Below are positions 1-7,823 of a DNA stretch of 64,000 nucleotides, piece after piece. Source of the stretch: Paraburkholderia fynbosensis (GTDB lineage: Bacteria > Pseudomonadota > Gammaproteobacteria > Burkholderiales > Burkholderiaceae); the NCBI RefSeq assembly GCF_902859935.1, contig NZ_CADIKI010000024.1, positions 62,001 through 126,000 of the forward strand, read 5' to 3'. The position numbers and the translations under genes are program-made. The notes below the pieces were generated by a model. That model worked only from the letters and a program-made list of their open reading frames with translations, was not told the origin of the DNA and did not search any database. Within the stretch, counting starts at the first letter, position 1. Each line of letters opens with the position of its first letter.

Positions 1-1
1 A

Positions 2-337
2 ATGAAGGTGATCGGCGGTGCGCTGATCGTTCTCGCGTCCCTCAATGCTTACGCGCAAGACAACGAGGCGGCTTCGCCGGCCGCTGCCGCGCCGACCCCG
101 GAGCAGACTAAGCAGGCTAACCGTGCGTTGCAACGCAAGGTGCGCGCCACGCTGGCGAAGACGAAGGGCGTGAGCGTCGCGAACATCATCGTGGGCGCGC
201 GCGGCGGCGACGTGACGCTGGCGGGGTCGGTGCCCGACGGGGCGCAAATCGACCGTGCGACGCAAGCCGCCCAAGGCGTGGCGGGCGTGAAGTCGGTGAA
301 GAACGCGCTGACCATTCGCAGCGAAGGCGGTCAGTGA
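2..337 (+). CDS. BON-domain periplasmic protein
   Basis: The 111-residue product begins with a hydrophobic secretion-like segment (MKVIGGALIVLASLNAYA), has an Ala/Pro-rich linker to about residue 38, and then a single BON domain (about 42-106) with the usual GDVTLAGSV strand and a GVKSVKNAL end. BON domains occur in periplasmic or outer-membrane proteins and are thought to bind lipid or surface ligands; single-domain copies are often stress induced. The ATG lies at the very edge of the window, so the upstream part and any ribosome binding site cannot be judged and the start could be further left. A decayed IS6 element follows 11 bases downstream. Confidence 0.75.
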   Translation: MKVIGGALIVLASLNAYAQDNEAASPAAAAPTPEQTKQANRALQRKVRATLAKTKGVSVANIIVGARGGDVTLAGSVPDGAQIDRATQAAQGVAGVKSVKNALTIRSEGGQ

Positions 338-348
338 GTGGTAGTTTT

Positions 349-1178
349 GGCTCTGTCAGGTTGCTGCGGAAGACGGCGGTACAATGAAGTGATGAAGAAA
401 ACCAAATCGCTTTATCACGGTTACCGCTTCCTTGCAGTCGTCATCAGCTGCGCGGTTCGCTGATATTTCCGGTTCGGCCTGAGCCTGCGCGACATTGAAG
501 AGTTGTTGCTCGAGCGTGGTGTCGTGGTCACGCACGAAACGCTCCATTGCTGGTGCGACAAATTCGGCGCTGGATTCACCCGTTGCGCTAAAGCGGCGCC
601 AAGCCGGGCAGCACGTGGCATCCCGACGAGATGTTCATGACGCTGCGCGGTTAGCGCGCACCCGGTGTGGCGAGCGAGACCAGGATGGTGTCGAACTCAA
701 CGTGCAGGTGCAAAAACGGCGCGACAAGGCCGCGGCCAAGCGCTTCTTTCAGCGGATGCTGCGATCCTATCCGGCGCCGCGCAAGGTCGCTGCCGACCAG
801 TTGCGCAGTTATCCGGCGGCGAAGGCCGATATTCCCGAGCTCGCCCAGGTGGAGCACGTCTTCTTCGAATCGGCTGCGCGCGTGAACAACCGCGCCGAGA
901 ATAGTCACCAGCCAACCCGCAGGCGCGAACGCCAGGCGTGCGGCTTTCGCGATGCCCGTCGCACGCAGGCGTTTCTCTCATGCTTCGGCCCGATCCGGCA
1001 GCACTCCGCGTTGCCCAGACATCGGATGAACGCGGTATGTCATCGCGCGATGTCAAAAGAACGGCTCGCTACATGGCATGACTGGACCGGCCTCACTCGC
1101 AGGCATCCGGGCTATCCGAGATAGGATAACTATTCTTGAGGCCGGCACGTAGCCGGTGCTTCTCAACTTGACAGTGCC
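349..1178 (+). mobile_element. IS6-family insertion sequence, decayed
   Basis: The element is about 830 bp, the usual IS6 size. Its left end reads GGCTCTGTCAGGTTGC (349-364) and its right end, read inward on the minus strand, GGCACTGTCAAGTTGAG from 1178; these are imperfect terminal inverted repeats. It carries one broken transposase gene on the plus strand. Confidence 0.75.
391..1124 (+). pseudogene. IS6-family transposase pseudogene
   Basis: Translation from the ATG at 391 gives MKKTKSLYHGYRF and an IS6-type N-terminus, but a TGA stands at 460-462 where the family has Trp (CAVR-stop-YFRF). The frame continues past it with SLRDIEELLLERGVVVTHE, is lost again near 600-690, and the catalytic C-terminal half returns in another frame (VQKRRDKAAAKRFF, DQLRSYPAAKADIPEL, NNRAENSHQPTR, RHRMNAVCHR). 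One nonsense change plus at least one frameshift make it inactive. Family assignment is from motif memory. Confidence 0.8.
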
Positions 1179-1652
1179 CTCGCCGGCTCGGTTGTCGCGC
1201 CCCAAGGTGCTGGGAACAAGATTATGCAAACGAACGGAGAAGCCTGTGTGAGACGGCTCTGGTCCATTTAACTTTACATAAAAAGAATGATCGCGTGTTA
1301 ATACGTATTCCTATGTATTTGCCATCGATGAGGTACCGGCTACCGAGCTTCGGGCATATCAGGCCTGTAGCGCCTCCGCATGGAAGCCACCTGCAGTGCG
1401 ACCTCATCGAACGCTTCGATCATGGATGGCGTGTCACCCTCCTGGTCACGCGGCGCAAGACGCCCGGCGCCAGTTAGGCGCAGCTCGCAGTGTCTGTCAA
1501 AATAGCGGCATCGGTTCGCCAGTTGCTGCGCACCCAAATGCGTCTTCGCGGGGCCGAATGTTGCCGCCAACGGGCGATCAACAGTGCCGAAAACGGCGAC
1601 CGGCAACCAACCTCCTGGCGATCGCAGGAAGAACCGTTACAGCAGGCACGAC
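1179..1652. other. Non-coding stretch after IS6 remnant
   Basis: No convincing gene is visible. The only structured item is a 40-base segment (1276-1315) resembling 9304-9343 in inverse orientation. A minus-strand reading frame at about 1340-1480 has a coding-like look (PRDQEGDTPSMIEAFDEVAL) but no recognisable family or start, and may be a gene scrap. Confidence 0.4.
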
Positions 1653-2228
1653 ATGGCACACGAGCGATGCGAACAATGCGGCAACCCGACGCCGCCCTGG
1701 GACACCATCCACTGCGGCTCCGGCGATGGCAGCTATGAATTGCTCTGCACTTCGTGCTTCAACGCCAGGATAGCCGAGTCCACCGGATTCACCGATTTCG
1801 AGAATGTTCGGCTTGACGCCATCCGGATGATTGACTGCGACGGGGAGGCCCACCAGTTCCATTTCCAGCTCCGGCTCCTGGGCGACCGGATTGCTCTGGA
1901 TGGCTTTGAACTTCGAGGAGAGCTTCCTGCCGGTTACCGGTTCCAGCAGATCGGCGAAGCCGACGATGATGTATTCGTGCTGCTCGGGCGCCTCGTAGAA
2001 AAGATTCGTCGCGCGCTGTCGGTCAGGCACATAGATTTTCACGAGCGCCGGATCATTGACAGCACGGTGCGCGGACGTATCGAATGGGACGAATCCCAGC
2101 CAGGACACCTGCCGCTCGTGGTGGTCGATGGCAAGGAGGTCTCATGGGACGATCTTGGGCAAATGCTCATGAGCATGGAAGGATGGCATTTCCGGCTCGA
2201 GATCGCTGACCCGAGCGAAGAGCTTTGA
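1653..2228 (+). CDS. Zinc-ribbon conserved hypothetical protein
   Basis: A 191-residue cytosolic protein. The N-terminus carries two CxxC pairs (CEQCGNPTPPW at about 6-16 and CTSCF at about 33-37), which fits a zinc ribbon; the remainder is acidic and has no membrane segment. The sequence VSWDDLGQMLMSMEGWHFRLEI lies near the C-terminus. It resembles a family of uncharacterised proteins common in Gram-negatives (possibly DUF7713), but the family name is uncertain. The start at 1653 (MAHERCEQC) is preferred over longer in-frame options because the cysteine motif follows directly. A UPF0158 gene follows about 100 bp downstream on the same strand. Function unknown. Confidence 0.65.
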   Translation: MAHERCEQCGNPTPPWDTIHCGSGDGSYELLCTSCFNARIAESTGFTDFENVRLDAIRMIDCDGEAHQFHFQLRLLGDRIALDGFELRGELPAGYRFQQIGEADDDVFVLLGRLVEKIRRALSVRHIDFHERRIIDSTVRGRIEWDESQPGHLPLVVVDGKEVSWDDLGQMLMSMEGWHFRLEIADPSEEL

Positions 2229-2326
2229 GTCGCGGTGCCGAGACGGTGAAACGGGCGGCCATCCCTGGCCCCGAGCCGGTTTGCGAACCGGGGCCTTGAA
2301 CGTTATAAGCCTGGTGGAGGAGAGCC

Positions 2327-2755
2327 GTGGTCGCAGTCAAGTACGACGATCTTTGCATGGCCTTTGACTTCGTCAGCTACGCCTCACCAATGGAGCATAA
2401 CGCGTATGTCTCGCTCGATACGGGCAAGATCTGGTGGACTTCCGATTCCAGTGACGCGTTCGACGAGGAGATCCCTGACGAGCTTGCATCATCCGATCGT
2501 TACTTTGCGATACCGCACAAGAACGAGCTCGATCTCGGAAGAAGCCTCGCCTTGCGCTTCGTCTCACAGGCGTTGCCTGCGCGTTACGACCAGGTCGAAG
2601 GATTCTTCCGACGGCAAGGGGCTTATGCGCGTTTCAAGGACTTGCTGGAGCGTGAAGGCGCTCTCGAGCGCTGGTATTCGTTTGAAGCCGAAGCTGTCGA
2701 AAGGGCGCTGAGGCAATGGTGTGCCGAAAACGGGCTTGAGCTTGTTCAGACGTGA
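2327..2755 (+). CDS. UPF0158 family protein
   Basis: A 142-residue protein with the UPF0158 pattern: a segment with a YVSLDTGKIWW-like block near residues 27-37, an acidic stretch (DEEIPDEL) and a C-terminal helical part ending RALRQWCAENGLELV. The family is widespread, small and uncharacterised. A GTG start is chosen at 2327 because GGAGGAGA (2316-2323) sits just in front of it. It is transcribed in the same direction as the zinc-ribbon gene upstream and the helicase downstream, with gaps of about 100 and 160 bp, so cotranscription is possible but not shown. Confidence 0.75.
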   Translation: MVAVKYDDLCMAFDFVSYASPMEHNAYVSLDTGKIWWTSDSSDAFDEEIPDELASSDRYFAIPHKNELDLGRSLALRFVSQALPARYDQVEGFFRRQGAYARFKDLLEREGALERWYSFEAEAVERALRQWCAENGLELVQT

Positions 2756-2919
2756 CGGGTGCTGTCAGCTTTCACCGTGCCCAGCGCACCATCCCCTTTT
2801 TATCAAAGCGAAAGTTCTAATGACGCGACCCTCGCCGGGTTGCCCGACCGGCTACAGGCCATGCGAAAATCACCGACCCCATATCGCCAGGAGCGGGCGC
2901 ACATGACGTCTGGTATCGC

Positions 2920-4449
2920 GTGAAAAGGAGCTTTATTCCAACGAAAGAGCAGCAAGCCGTGGTCGAGGCGGCGCTTCGCGTCGGGGACCTGAAGATCAAG
3001 GCATTTGCCGGCGCGGGCAAGACCTCCACGCTCCAGCTCGTGGCGGGGCACTTCGGCCATCGGCGCGGCATGTACCTCGCGTTCAACCGGGAAATCGCGG
3101 CGAACGCAGCCCGGCGTTTCCCGTCTCACGTTGGCTCGAGGACGATGCATTCGCTGGCGTGGGCCTCCGTCAGCCTGTCGCTCCGAAACCGGATGAGCGT
3201 TCAGGGCGAGCCACCGCACGAACTGGCTGCGCGTTACGGGCTGGGCCCGCTGGAAGTGCGGACAGTAACGGGCAAGGCCGTCGAAATCGCTCCATTCGAG
3301 ATCGGGCGGATGATTGCCGATGGGCGGGACAGGTTCTGCCGGTCCGCGGATATCCAGCCGGCAGCGCAGCATATTGTTGTCGACGAAAAGATCGACGAAG
3401 CAGTGGCCGCGCAACTGCGCACCTACCTGCTGCCCTATGTCCGGCGTCTGTGGGAAGAAAGCAGGGCTGCCCACGCGGGGAGTGCCGTTTCGCCTGACGT
3501 GCTCCTGAAGCTATGGGCGCTTTCGGAGCCACGCATCGAGACCGATTTCATCCTCTTCGACGAAGCGCAGGACAGTGACGGTGTGATGCTGTCGGTCCTT
3601 GGCCGGCAGCGCCACGCGCAGATTATCTACGTGGGCGATCCTTATCAGCAGATTTATGAGTGGCGGGGCGCAATCAATGCGATGGCGCAGATCGACGCAC
3701 CCGAATGCGCGCTCACGGAGTCGTTCCGCTTTGGCGCAACGTTCGCGGCACTCGCCAGCCGCCTGCTCGCACTGCTCGGTGAGTGCACGCCCATCCGGGG
3801 ACAGGAAACCATCGGCTCGATCCTGGTGGATGATCCCGCGCTTGCGCCGCCGGTCGACGCAATCCTGTGCCGGAAGAATGTCACGGCGATCTGGCAGTTC
3901 GCCGCAGGACTCGAGGCGGGACATCGACCTGCGATCCGGATGAGTCCGGCCGAGATTCTCGCTTACGCTGACGGCGCGGACCGCTTGCTGGCCGGCCAGC
4001 GGGCGTTCCGCCCGGCGGCGTTTTCGCTGTTCGAGGCATGGAGCGATGCGCAGGCGTTTGCGCGCAGTGCATTTGGCCAGGACCTGCTGCCGGTTGTGCG
4101 GATCATCGACGAGCTCGGTACGGGCTATCTGCGGGCGCTGGCGCAGCGCTCGGCGGCGGAAGGCGCCGCCGACTATGTGATTTCGACCGTCCACCGTGCC
4201 AAAGGCCTCGAATGGAAGCGTGTCAAGGTGGCCAACGATTTCCGCCTGCGCGGTGCCGATGGCCGCCCGATGCCGGACGACGATGAACTCCGCCTCCTCT
4301 ATGTGGCCGTGACCCGGGCGCAGCATGTCCTCGATATCTCGGAGTTGCGCGACGAGCTGCTGCGGCTTTTCACTCTCCGGCGCCAGGACCGGCCGGCGCA
4401 GCAGGTGGCCAAATGGGATAATCTTGATTCCCGTTTGAGACTGATCTAG
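2920..4449 (+). CDS. UvrD/FBH1-type superfamily 1 DNA helicase
   Basis: The 509-residue protein has all SF1A helicase motifs in order: Walker A AFAGAGKTS (about 29-37), motif Ia LAFNREIAANAARRFP, RTMHSLAW, Walker B LFDEAQDSD (about 209-217), motif III GDPYQQIYEWRGA, motif IV LTESFRFG, motif V STVHRAKGLEW (about 422-432) and motif VI YVAVTRAQ (about 458-465). It should be an ATP-driven 3'-5' DNA translocase. At 509 residues it is shorter than UvrD or Rep (about 700) and nearer the compact FBH1-like group, which lack the large 1B/2B insertions. The GTG at 2920 has no good upstream ribosome site; an AAGGAG lies inside the first codons, four bases before an in-frame ATT at 2935, so the real start is uncertain. 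A toxin-antitoxin pair begins 39 bp after the stop. Confidence 0.85.
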   Translation: MKRSFIPTKEQQAVVEAALRVGDLKIKAFAGAGKTSTLQLVAGHFGHRRGMYLAFNREIAANAARRFPSHVGSRTMHSLAWASVSLSLRNRMSVQGEPPHELAARYGLGPLEVRTVTGKAVEIAPFEIGRMIADGRDRFCRSADIQPAAQHIVVDEKIDEAVAAQLRTYLLPYVRRLWEESRAAHAGSAVSPDVLLKLWALSEPRIETDFILFDEAQDSDGVMLSVLGRQRHAQIIYVGDPYQQIYEWRGAINAMAQIDAPECALTESFRFGATFAALASRLLALLGECTPIRGQETIGSILVDDPALAPPVDAILCRKNVTAIWQFAAGLEAGHRPAIRMSPAEILAYADGADRLLAGQRAFRPAAFSLFEAWSDAQAFARSAFGQDLLPVVRIIDELGTGYLRALAQRSAAEGAADYVISTVHRAKGLEWKRVKVANDFRLRGADGRPMPDDDELRLLYVAVTRAQHVLDISELRDELLRLFTLRRQDRPAQQVAKWDNLDSRLRLI

Positions 4450-4488
4450 AATGAGAGTAACGATGTTCTCATCTGGGAGGCTCACATC

Positions 4489-4983
4489 ATGGCCCTGCAT
4501 CATCCGTCCGGCCGTCACCCGGCCGCAGCGCATACCGGCAAGGCATTGGCCGGCTCTGGCCGGTCCGGCGCCCGCCCTGACGATATCGAAACATTCCTCG
4601 TCGAGTTCGACCCGCTCGAGCAGCGCCGGCAGATCCGCGAAGGCATGGAAGCGGCGATCATCGAGCGCGTTGCGAAGGACCTGCTGCACGTGCCGGTGCA
4701 GACGCTGCTTGCGAATCTCAATCTGCCGAGTTCGACGATCCTGCGCAAGATGGCGCGCCAGGAGCGCCTGTCGCCAGCCGAGTCGGATCGCGTCGCGCGC
4801 GTGCTCTATGTGCGCCAGCTTGCTGTCGAGGTGTTCGAGGATCCGACGCTGGCCACCGAATGGATGCAGCGATCGAACGCGGAGCTGGGTGGGCTGAGCC
4901 CGCTCGAAGTACTCGACTCACAGCCGGGGTACGACCGCGTGCGTGAAATTCTGCTGCGCGTCATCCACGGCGTGTCCGCATGA
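4489..4983 (+). CDS. Xre/MbcA/ParS-family antitoxin
   Basis: A 164-residue protein whose C-terminal half fits the DUF2384 (Xre-MbcA-ParS toxin-binding) domain: LSPAESDRVARVLYVRQLAVEVFEDPTLATEWMQ then LGGLSPLEVLDSQPGYDRVREILLRVIHG. The preceding LLANLNLPSSTILRKMARQE segment (about 75-95) is a helix-turn-helix-like region. The stop overlaps the start of the RES toxin by four bases (ATGA), the standard layout for this type II system, in which the antitoxin binds and masks the toxin and usually represses its own promoter. GGGAGG stands 9 bases ahead of the ATG. The N-terminal 35 residues are Ala/Gly/His-rich and probably disordered. Confidence 0.85.
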   Translation: MALHHPSGRHPAAAHTGKALAGSGRSGARPDDIETFLVEFDPLEQRRQIREGMEAAIIERVAKDLLHVPVQTLLANLNLPSSTILRKMARQERLSPAESDRVARVLYVRQLAVEVFEDPTLATEWMQRSNAELGGLSPLEVLDSQPGYDRVREILLRVIHGVSA

Positions 4984-5462
4984 GGCTTTACCGTCTGGCG
5001 AAGGAACGGCGCGGGTATTACCGCGCCGATGATCTGAGCGGCAACGGGGCGGCGATCGCAGGAGGCCGCTGGAACCCGCGTGGCATGCGGGTACTCTACA
5101 CCTGCTGCCACGCGTCGACAGCACTGCTGGAGGCGCTGGTTCACATGGCGGGCTTGCTGCCGGCCGGTGGCTATTTTCTGGTGACGCTGGAGGTGCCAGA
5201 CGCTGTCTACGAGGCCGCGTTCGTCCCGGATTTGCCGGCAGGTTGGGCAGACCTGACGCGCGATCCCGCGGCGACAAGGGCGCGTGGGCGGCAATGGCTC
5301 GAGGCGGGCGAGCAGCTGGCGATGCGGGTACCGTCGGTCGTCTGTCCGAGTGATTTCAATCTGCTGCTGAACCCGATGCATCCGGAGATGGCAAGCGTCA
5401 GGGTCATCAGCAGCGAGCCTTTTACGCTGGATCCGCGGCTGTTTGGTCAGGCGAGGCGATAA
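4980..5462 (+). CDS. RES-domain toxin
   Basis: A 160-residue RES-family toxin. Conserved features are visible: GGRWNPRGMRVLYT (about 28-41, with the key Arg), the ALLEALVHM helix (with the key Glu) and PSVVCPSDFNLLLNPMHP (about 115-132, family Ser and Asn-Pro). RES toxins of the MbcT/ParT type attack NAD+ or ADP-ribosylate target proteins; which of these applies here cannot be read from sequence. The gene overlaps its antitoxin by four bases. A second, diverged RES/Xre pair lies 2 kb away on the opposite strand. Confidence 0.85.
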   Translation: MRLYRLAKERRGYYRADDLSGNGAAIAGGRWNPRGMRVLYTCCHASTALLEALVHMAGLLPAGGYFLVTLEVPDAVYEAAFVPDLPAGWADLTRDPAATRARGRQWLEAGEQLAMRVPSVVCPSDFNLLLNPMHPEMASVRVISSEPFTLDPRLFGQARR

Positions 5463-5604
5463 GCCCGATGTCGATCGCCAGCGCAAGGACGAGGCGTCCG
5501 GGAGCAAACGCCATAAACTGAAAGTTATAGCGGTCTGCGTTCGTGGGCAGGAGCGCCGCGGCGTGTGTGCCGCTGGCTTCGTGGTGGCGAGCCGCGCAAG
5601 TTTC

Positions 5605-5895
5605 CTACGGGGAACTCCGCCGGCGCGGGAGGTGGCCCGGTCTTGCGCCGTTTGCGTCCGGCGTATCCCGGAACGACTTATGGGGTCCCCGGTGCTCACT
5701 GTCTTGAATCGTTGATACCGAGTGCTTGTAGACAGCTTGAATCCCAAATGGCGAATCGAGCAGGATGACCCGCTGATCGCAGGAACGTATCGTGCCGGAC
5801 AGCCGGATCCCGTTGACCAGAAAGATGTTGACCGGTTTTTGTTCACTGATCAGGCTGTCCAGAAACGATTCCTGGTCCGCACAAGATGCTTTCAT
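5605..5895 (-). CDS. Hfq-like RNA chaperone paralogue
   Basis: A 96-residue Sm-like protein. The Hfq core is clear: QESFLDSL (Hfq N-terminal helix), Sm1 with VNIFLVNGIRLSGTI and SCDQRVILL, and Sm2 with VYKHSVSTI (YKHAISTV in Hfq). The ATG at 5895 puts the helix at the correct distance from the N-terminus. Differences from canonical Hfq: the arginine-rich rim (RRER in E. coli) is replaced by ISEQ, the distal-face Tyr is Phe, and there is a basic C-terminal tail of about 30 residues ending PRRRSSP. Burkholderia species are known to carry a second hfq gene; this copy lies between toxin-antitoxin modules rather than beside hflX. Its ribosome site is weak. Confidence 0.8.
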   Translation of the reverse strand: MKASCADQESFLDSLISEQKPVNIFLVNGIRLSGTIRSCDQRVILLDSPFGIQAVYKHSVSTIQDSEHRGPHKSFRDTPDANGARPGHLPRRRSSP

Positions 5896-6376
5896 TTTGC
5901 AGGCCCTCGCTGTCGAATCCAAAGCGTACCGCGGCTGTGACCTTTTCGCCGAATCTGCTTCTCGCGCCGTCAAACGCCGTGGACGGGGTTCGCCACGGCG
6001 TCGGCGACCCGCAAAAAAGAAGAGGAGGGCTGCTGCACTACCGTGTGAACGGATTTGCATCGCTGTGCAGACGCACTTTTTCGATTTTCCAGGCTGAGGG
6101 TGTCTGTTGAAGGGGAATAGTCCCGGCACCGGACGGATCGCACGAACCGGTCGTGCTCACGCGGATCGTCCCTAGTACCTGTAGCTTCGCCCCTCGACAT
6201 GGTCGATAGAGTCGGCGGACGCAGCGCCGGCAGTGCGCGCACTGATGTTGCCGTTGGGCAAAGCGTCTCCATTGCGGCTGGGAGCATCGCCTGAGGTGGC
6301 GCCCCGTCGTATCAGCACGCTTTCGCGCGGGGGCCGGCGCACGTTGGCCGTTCACGGCTCTGGAAATCCGGATCGC
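5896..6376. other. Gap with no supported gene
   Basis: About 480 bp upstream of the hfq-like gene. Reading frames here are short, Arg-rich and without start signals. Nothing is recognised beyond the expected hfq-like promoter, which I could not place. Confidence 0.4.
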
Positions 6377-6598
6377 TCATCCGCGAAGGCGAACGTTTTT
6401 CAAAGGAGCGACGGTCGCCAGAATCTCTCCGTCCTGACCGAGAATCTGACCTGCGACAAATCCGGCATTCCCGGCCAGACTCATGATGTAGTCCATGGCG
6501 TCAGTAAAGGCGCCCCCGAAAACTTCTTCACGGAACTCCGGCCAACCCTTGCGGGTTTGCGACTGGTCCATCCAGATGATGTTGAGCCTGTTTACCAT
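6377..6598 (-). CDS. Small hypothetical protein
   Basis: A possible 73-residue protein (MVNRLNIIWMDQSQTRKGW...), with a mixed, protein-like composition (FTDAMDYIMSLAGNAGFVAGQIL) but no recognisable domain. No clear ribosome binding site precedes the ATG. It lies on the same strand between a 104-residue hypothetical gene upstream and the hfq-like gene downstream. Coding status is a guess based on composition. Confidence 0.35.
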   Translation of the reverse strand: MVNRLNIIWMDQSQTRKGWPEFREEVFGGAFTDAMDYIMSLAGNAGFVAGQILGQDGEILATVAPLKNVRLRG

Positions 6599-6669
6599 GC
6601 CCGCGTCCGAAAATCGCTGTTCCAGCGTCGTACAAGCATCGCGTCAAAGGACGCATTGTCCCGTCTCGA

Positions 6670-6984
6670 TCAGGCGAATTGGGTTGGCGTCGCTTCCTGG
6701 CGCGCACTGATCGGGTGCGCGACGGTCAAGGCGTTGCGCGCTGCGAGGATGCGCCGGATGGTAGCGAGAGATTGTTCCGCCACCGGGCTCGGGCATTCCC
6801 GCCGTGGCAGAGGAAACTCCGGAACACGGACGCGCAGCTGCCGGCAGACGGCGGAAAGATACGGCTTGCCCGATTTCTCGCATCGTTGGATGGCGGCAGC
6901 GATGGCTGCATCGCCAATATTCCGGCGCAGCCATTCCATCGTTTGCCGGTCCTTCTTGTTGTGTACTCTGACCAGATGCTCCAT
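6670..6984 (-). CDS. Small conserved-looking hypothetical protein
   Basis: A 104-residue protein (start MEHLVRVHNKKDRQTMEWL). The ATG at 6984 is preferred over the longer frame because GGGAGG lies 5-6 bases ahead of it. The sequence has an amphipathic stretch (NIGDAAIAAAIQRCEKSGKPYLSAVCRQL) reminiscent of a small DNA-binding helical domain, but I cannot name a family. A candidate minus-strand promoter lies 150 bp upstream (7136-7164). Confidence 0.55.
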   Translation of the reverse strand: MEHLVRVHNKKDRQTMEWLRRNIGDAAIAAAIQRCEKSGKPYLSAVCRQLRVRVPEFPLPRRECPSPVAEQSLATIRRILAARNALTVAHPISARQEATPTQFA

Positions 6985-7135
6985 CGTCGCCTCCCGACTG
7001 CCCCCATAGGTGGAATGGCTAGACGTTAGCGCGAGGTCGGGCCGAATTAGGGGTGGCAACGCACACTACAAGCGATCTGGACGTGTACAGCGTGTCCGGA
7101 CACCGGGTCTATACGAAATTACATTGCGACCCTAA

Positions 7136-7164
7136 AAAATATTCGATAACTTTAATTATGTCAA
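7136..7164 (-). promoter_or_regulatory. Candidate sigma-70 promoter
   Basis: On the minus strand a perfect TTGACA (7159-7164) is followed after 17 bases by TATTTT (7136-7141), inside an AT-rich island (about 7125-7190) in otherwise GC-rich DNA. It points toward the hypothetical gene starting at 6984. The -10 box matches at four of six positions. Confidence 0.4.
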
Positions 7165-7349
7165 ATTATCAGGTCGGTTGACAAAAACTGACAGCCGTGT
7201 CGGCTTTGGCAACCAGACAAGGAGCATCTAAGACGGCGCTGCACTGGCCATTGCAGGCGGCGAGTGCCAACTGAACCGGAAGCGACGCCCGGGTCATCTC
7301 CCTCGAGAAGCAAAGCGTCGAGGCGAGGCTAGCCGACCACCATCATGAT

Positions 7350-7823
7350 CTAGGAGTGTCCGACCGACGGCATCACAAAGAGGCGTTCGTCCCACACCAC
7401 GGGTTGCGGCTCCGTCACGGCAATCCGCGTCGCGTCGGGGTGTGCGGGATTGACCAGCACGTTGAACTCTGCACGGACCACGACGGAAGGTACGATCAGG
7501 AGCGCGGTACGCGACTCGGTCAGCCAGGCGTCGCCGAACACCCTTGCCACCTGCAGTGGTGGCGCATCCCATCCCCCCGGCAACGATTCGGCCGAATGGC
7601 GTTCGACGCGAATATCGTCGGGAACCGCTGCTTCAACCCACCCGTGTGTCTTCGGTAGCTTGCCGATGCGCGCATGAACAAGAACCTCGAGCATCGCACC
7701 GGCGAAGGTCGACGCGGCGTAGATGACCGGTCGCCCCGGGCTATTGAAGCGGCCGCCCACCAGCATCGCGCCGGTGCCACTCCAGACCGTGTGTCGAGTG
7801 TCGGCGATTCGAAACAACTTCAC
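7350..7823 (-). CDS. RES-domain toxin (second module)
   Basis: A 157-residue RES toxin with VGGRFNSPGRPVIYA (about 22-36), the AMLEVLVHARIG helix and PSVVVRAEFNVLVNPAHP near residue 115. It keeps the same key Arg, Tyr, Glu and Asn-Pro-x-His positions as the toxin at 4980 but differs in most other residues, so the two are separate lineages rather than a recent duplication. Expected action is on NAD+ or by ADP-ribosylation. Its start overlaps the antitoxin stop by four bases. Confidence 0.85.
   Translation of the reverse strand: MKLFRIADTRHTVWSGTGAMLVGGRFNSPGRPVIYAASTFAGAMLEVLVHARIGKLPKTHGWVEAAVPDDIRVERHSAESLPGGWDAPPLQVARVFGDAWLTESRTALLIVPSVVVRAEFNVLVNPAHPDATRIAVTEPQPVVWDERLFVMPSVGHS

Noticed and set aside
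3511..4689. 392-codon minus-strand open frame opposite the helicase gene
   Set aside because: It is antisense to a gene with all helicase motifs; long open antisense frames are common at this G+C, and no domain or ribosome site supports it.
6233..7009. 258-codon plus-strand frame
   Set aside because: Arg/Ser-rich without a domain, and it runs opposite a minus-strand gene that has a good ribosome site.
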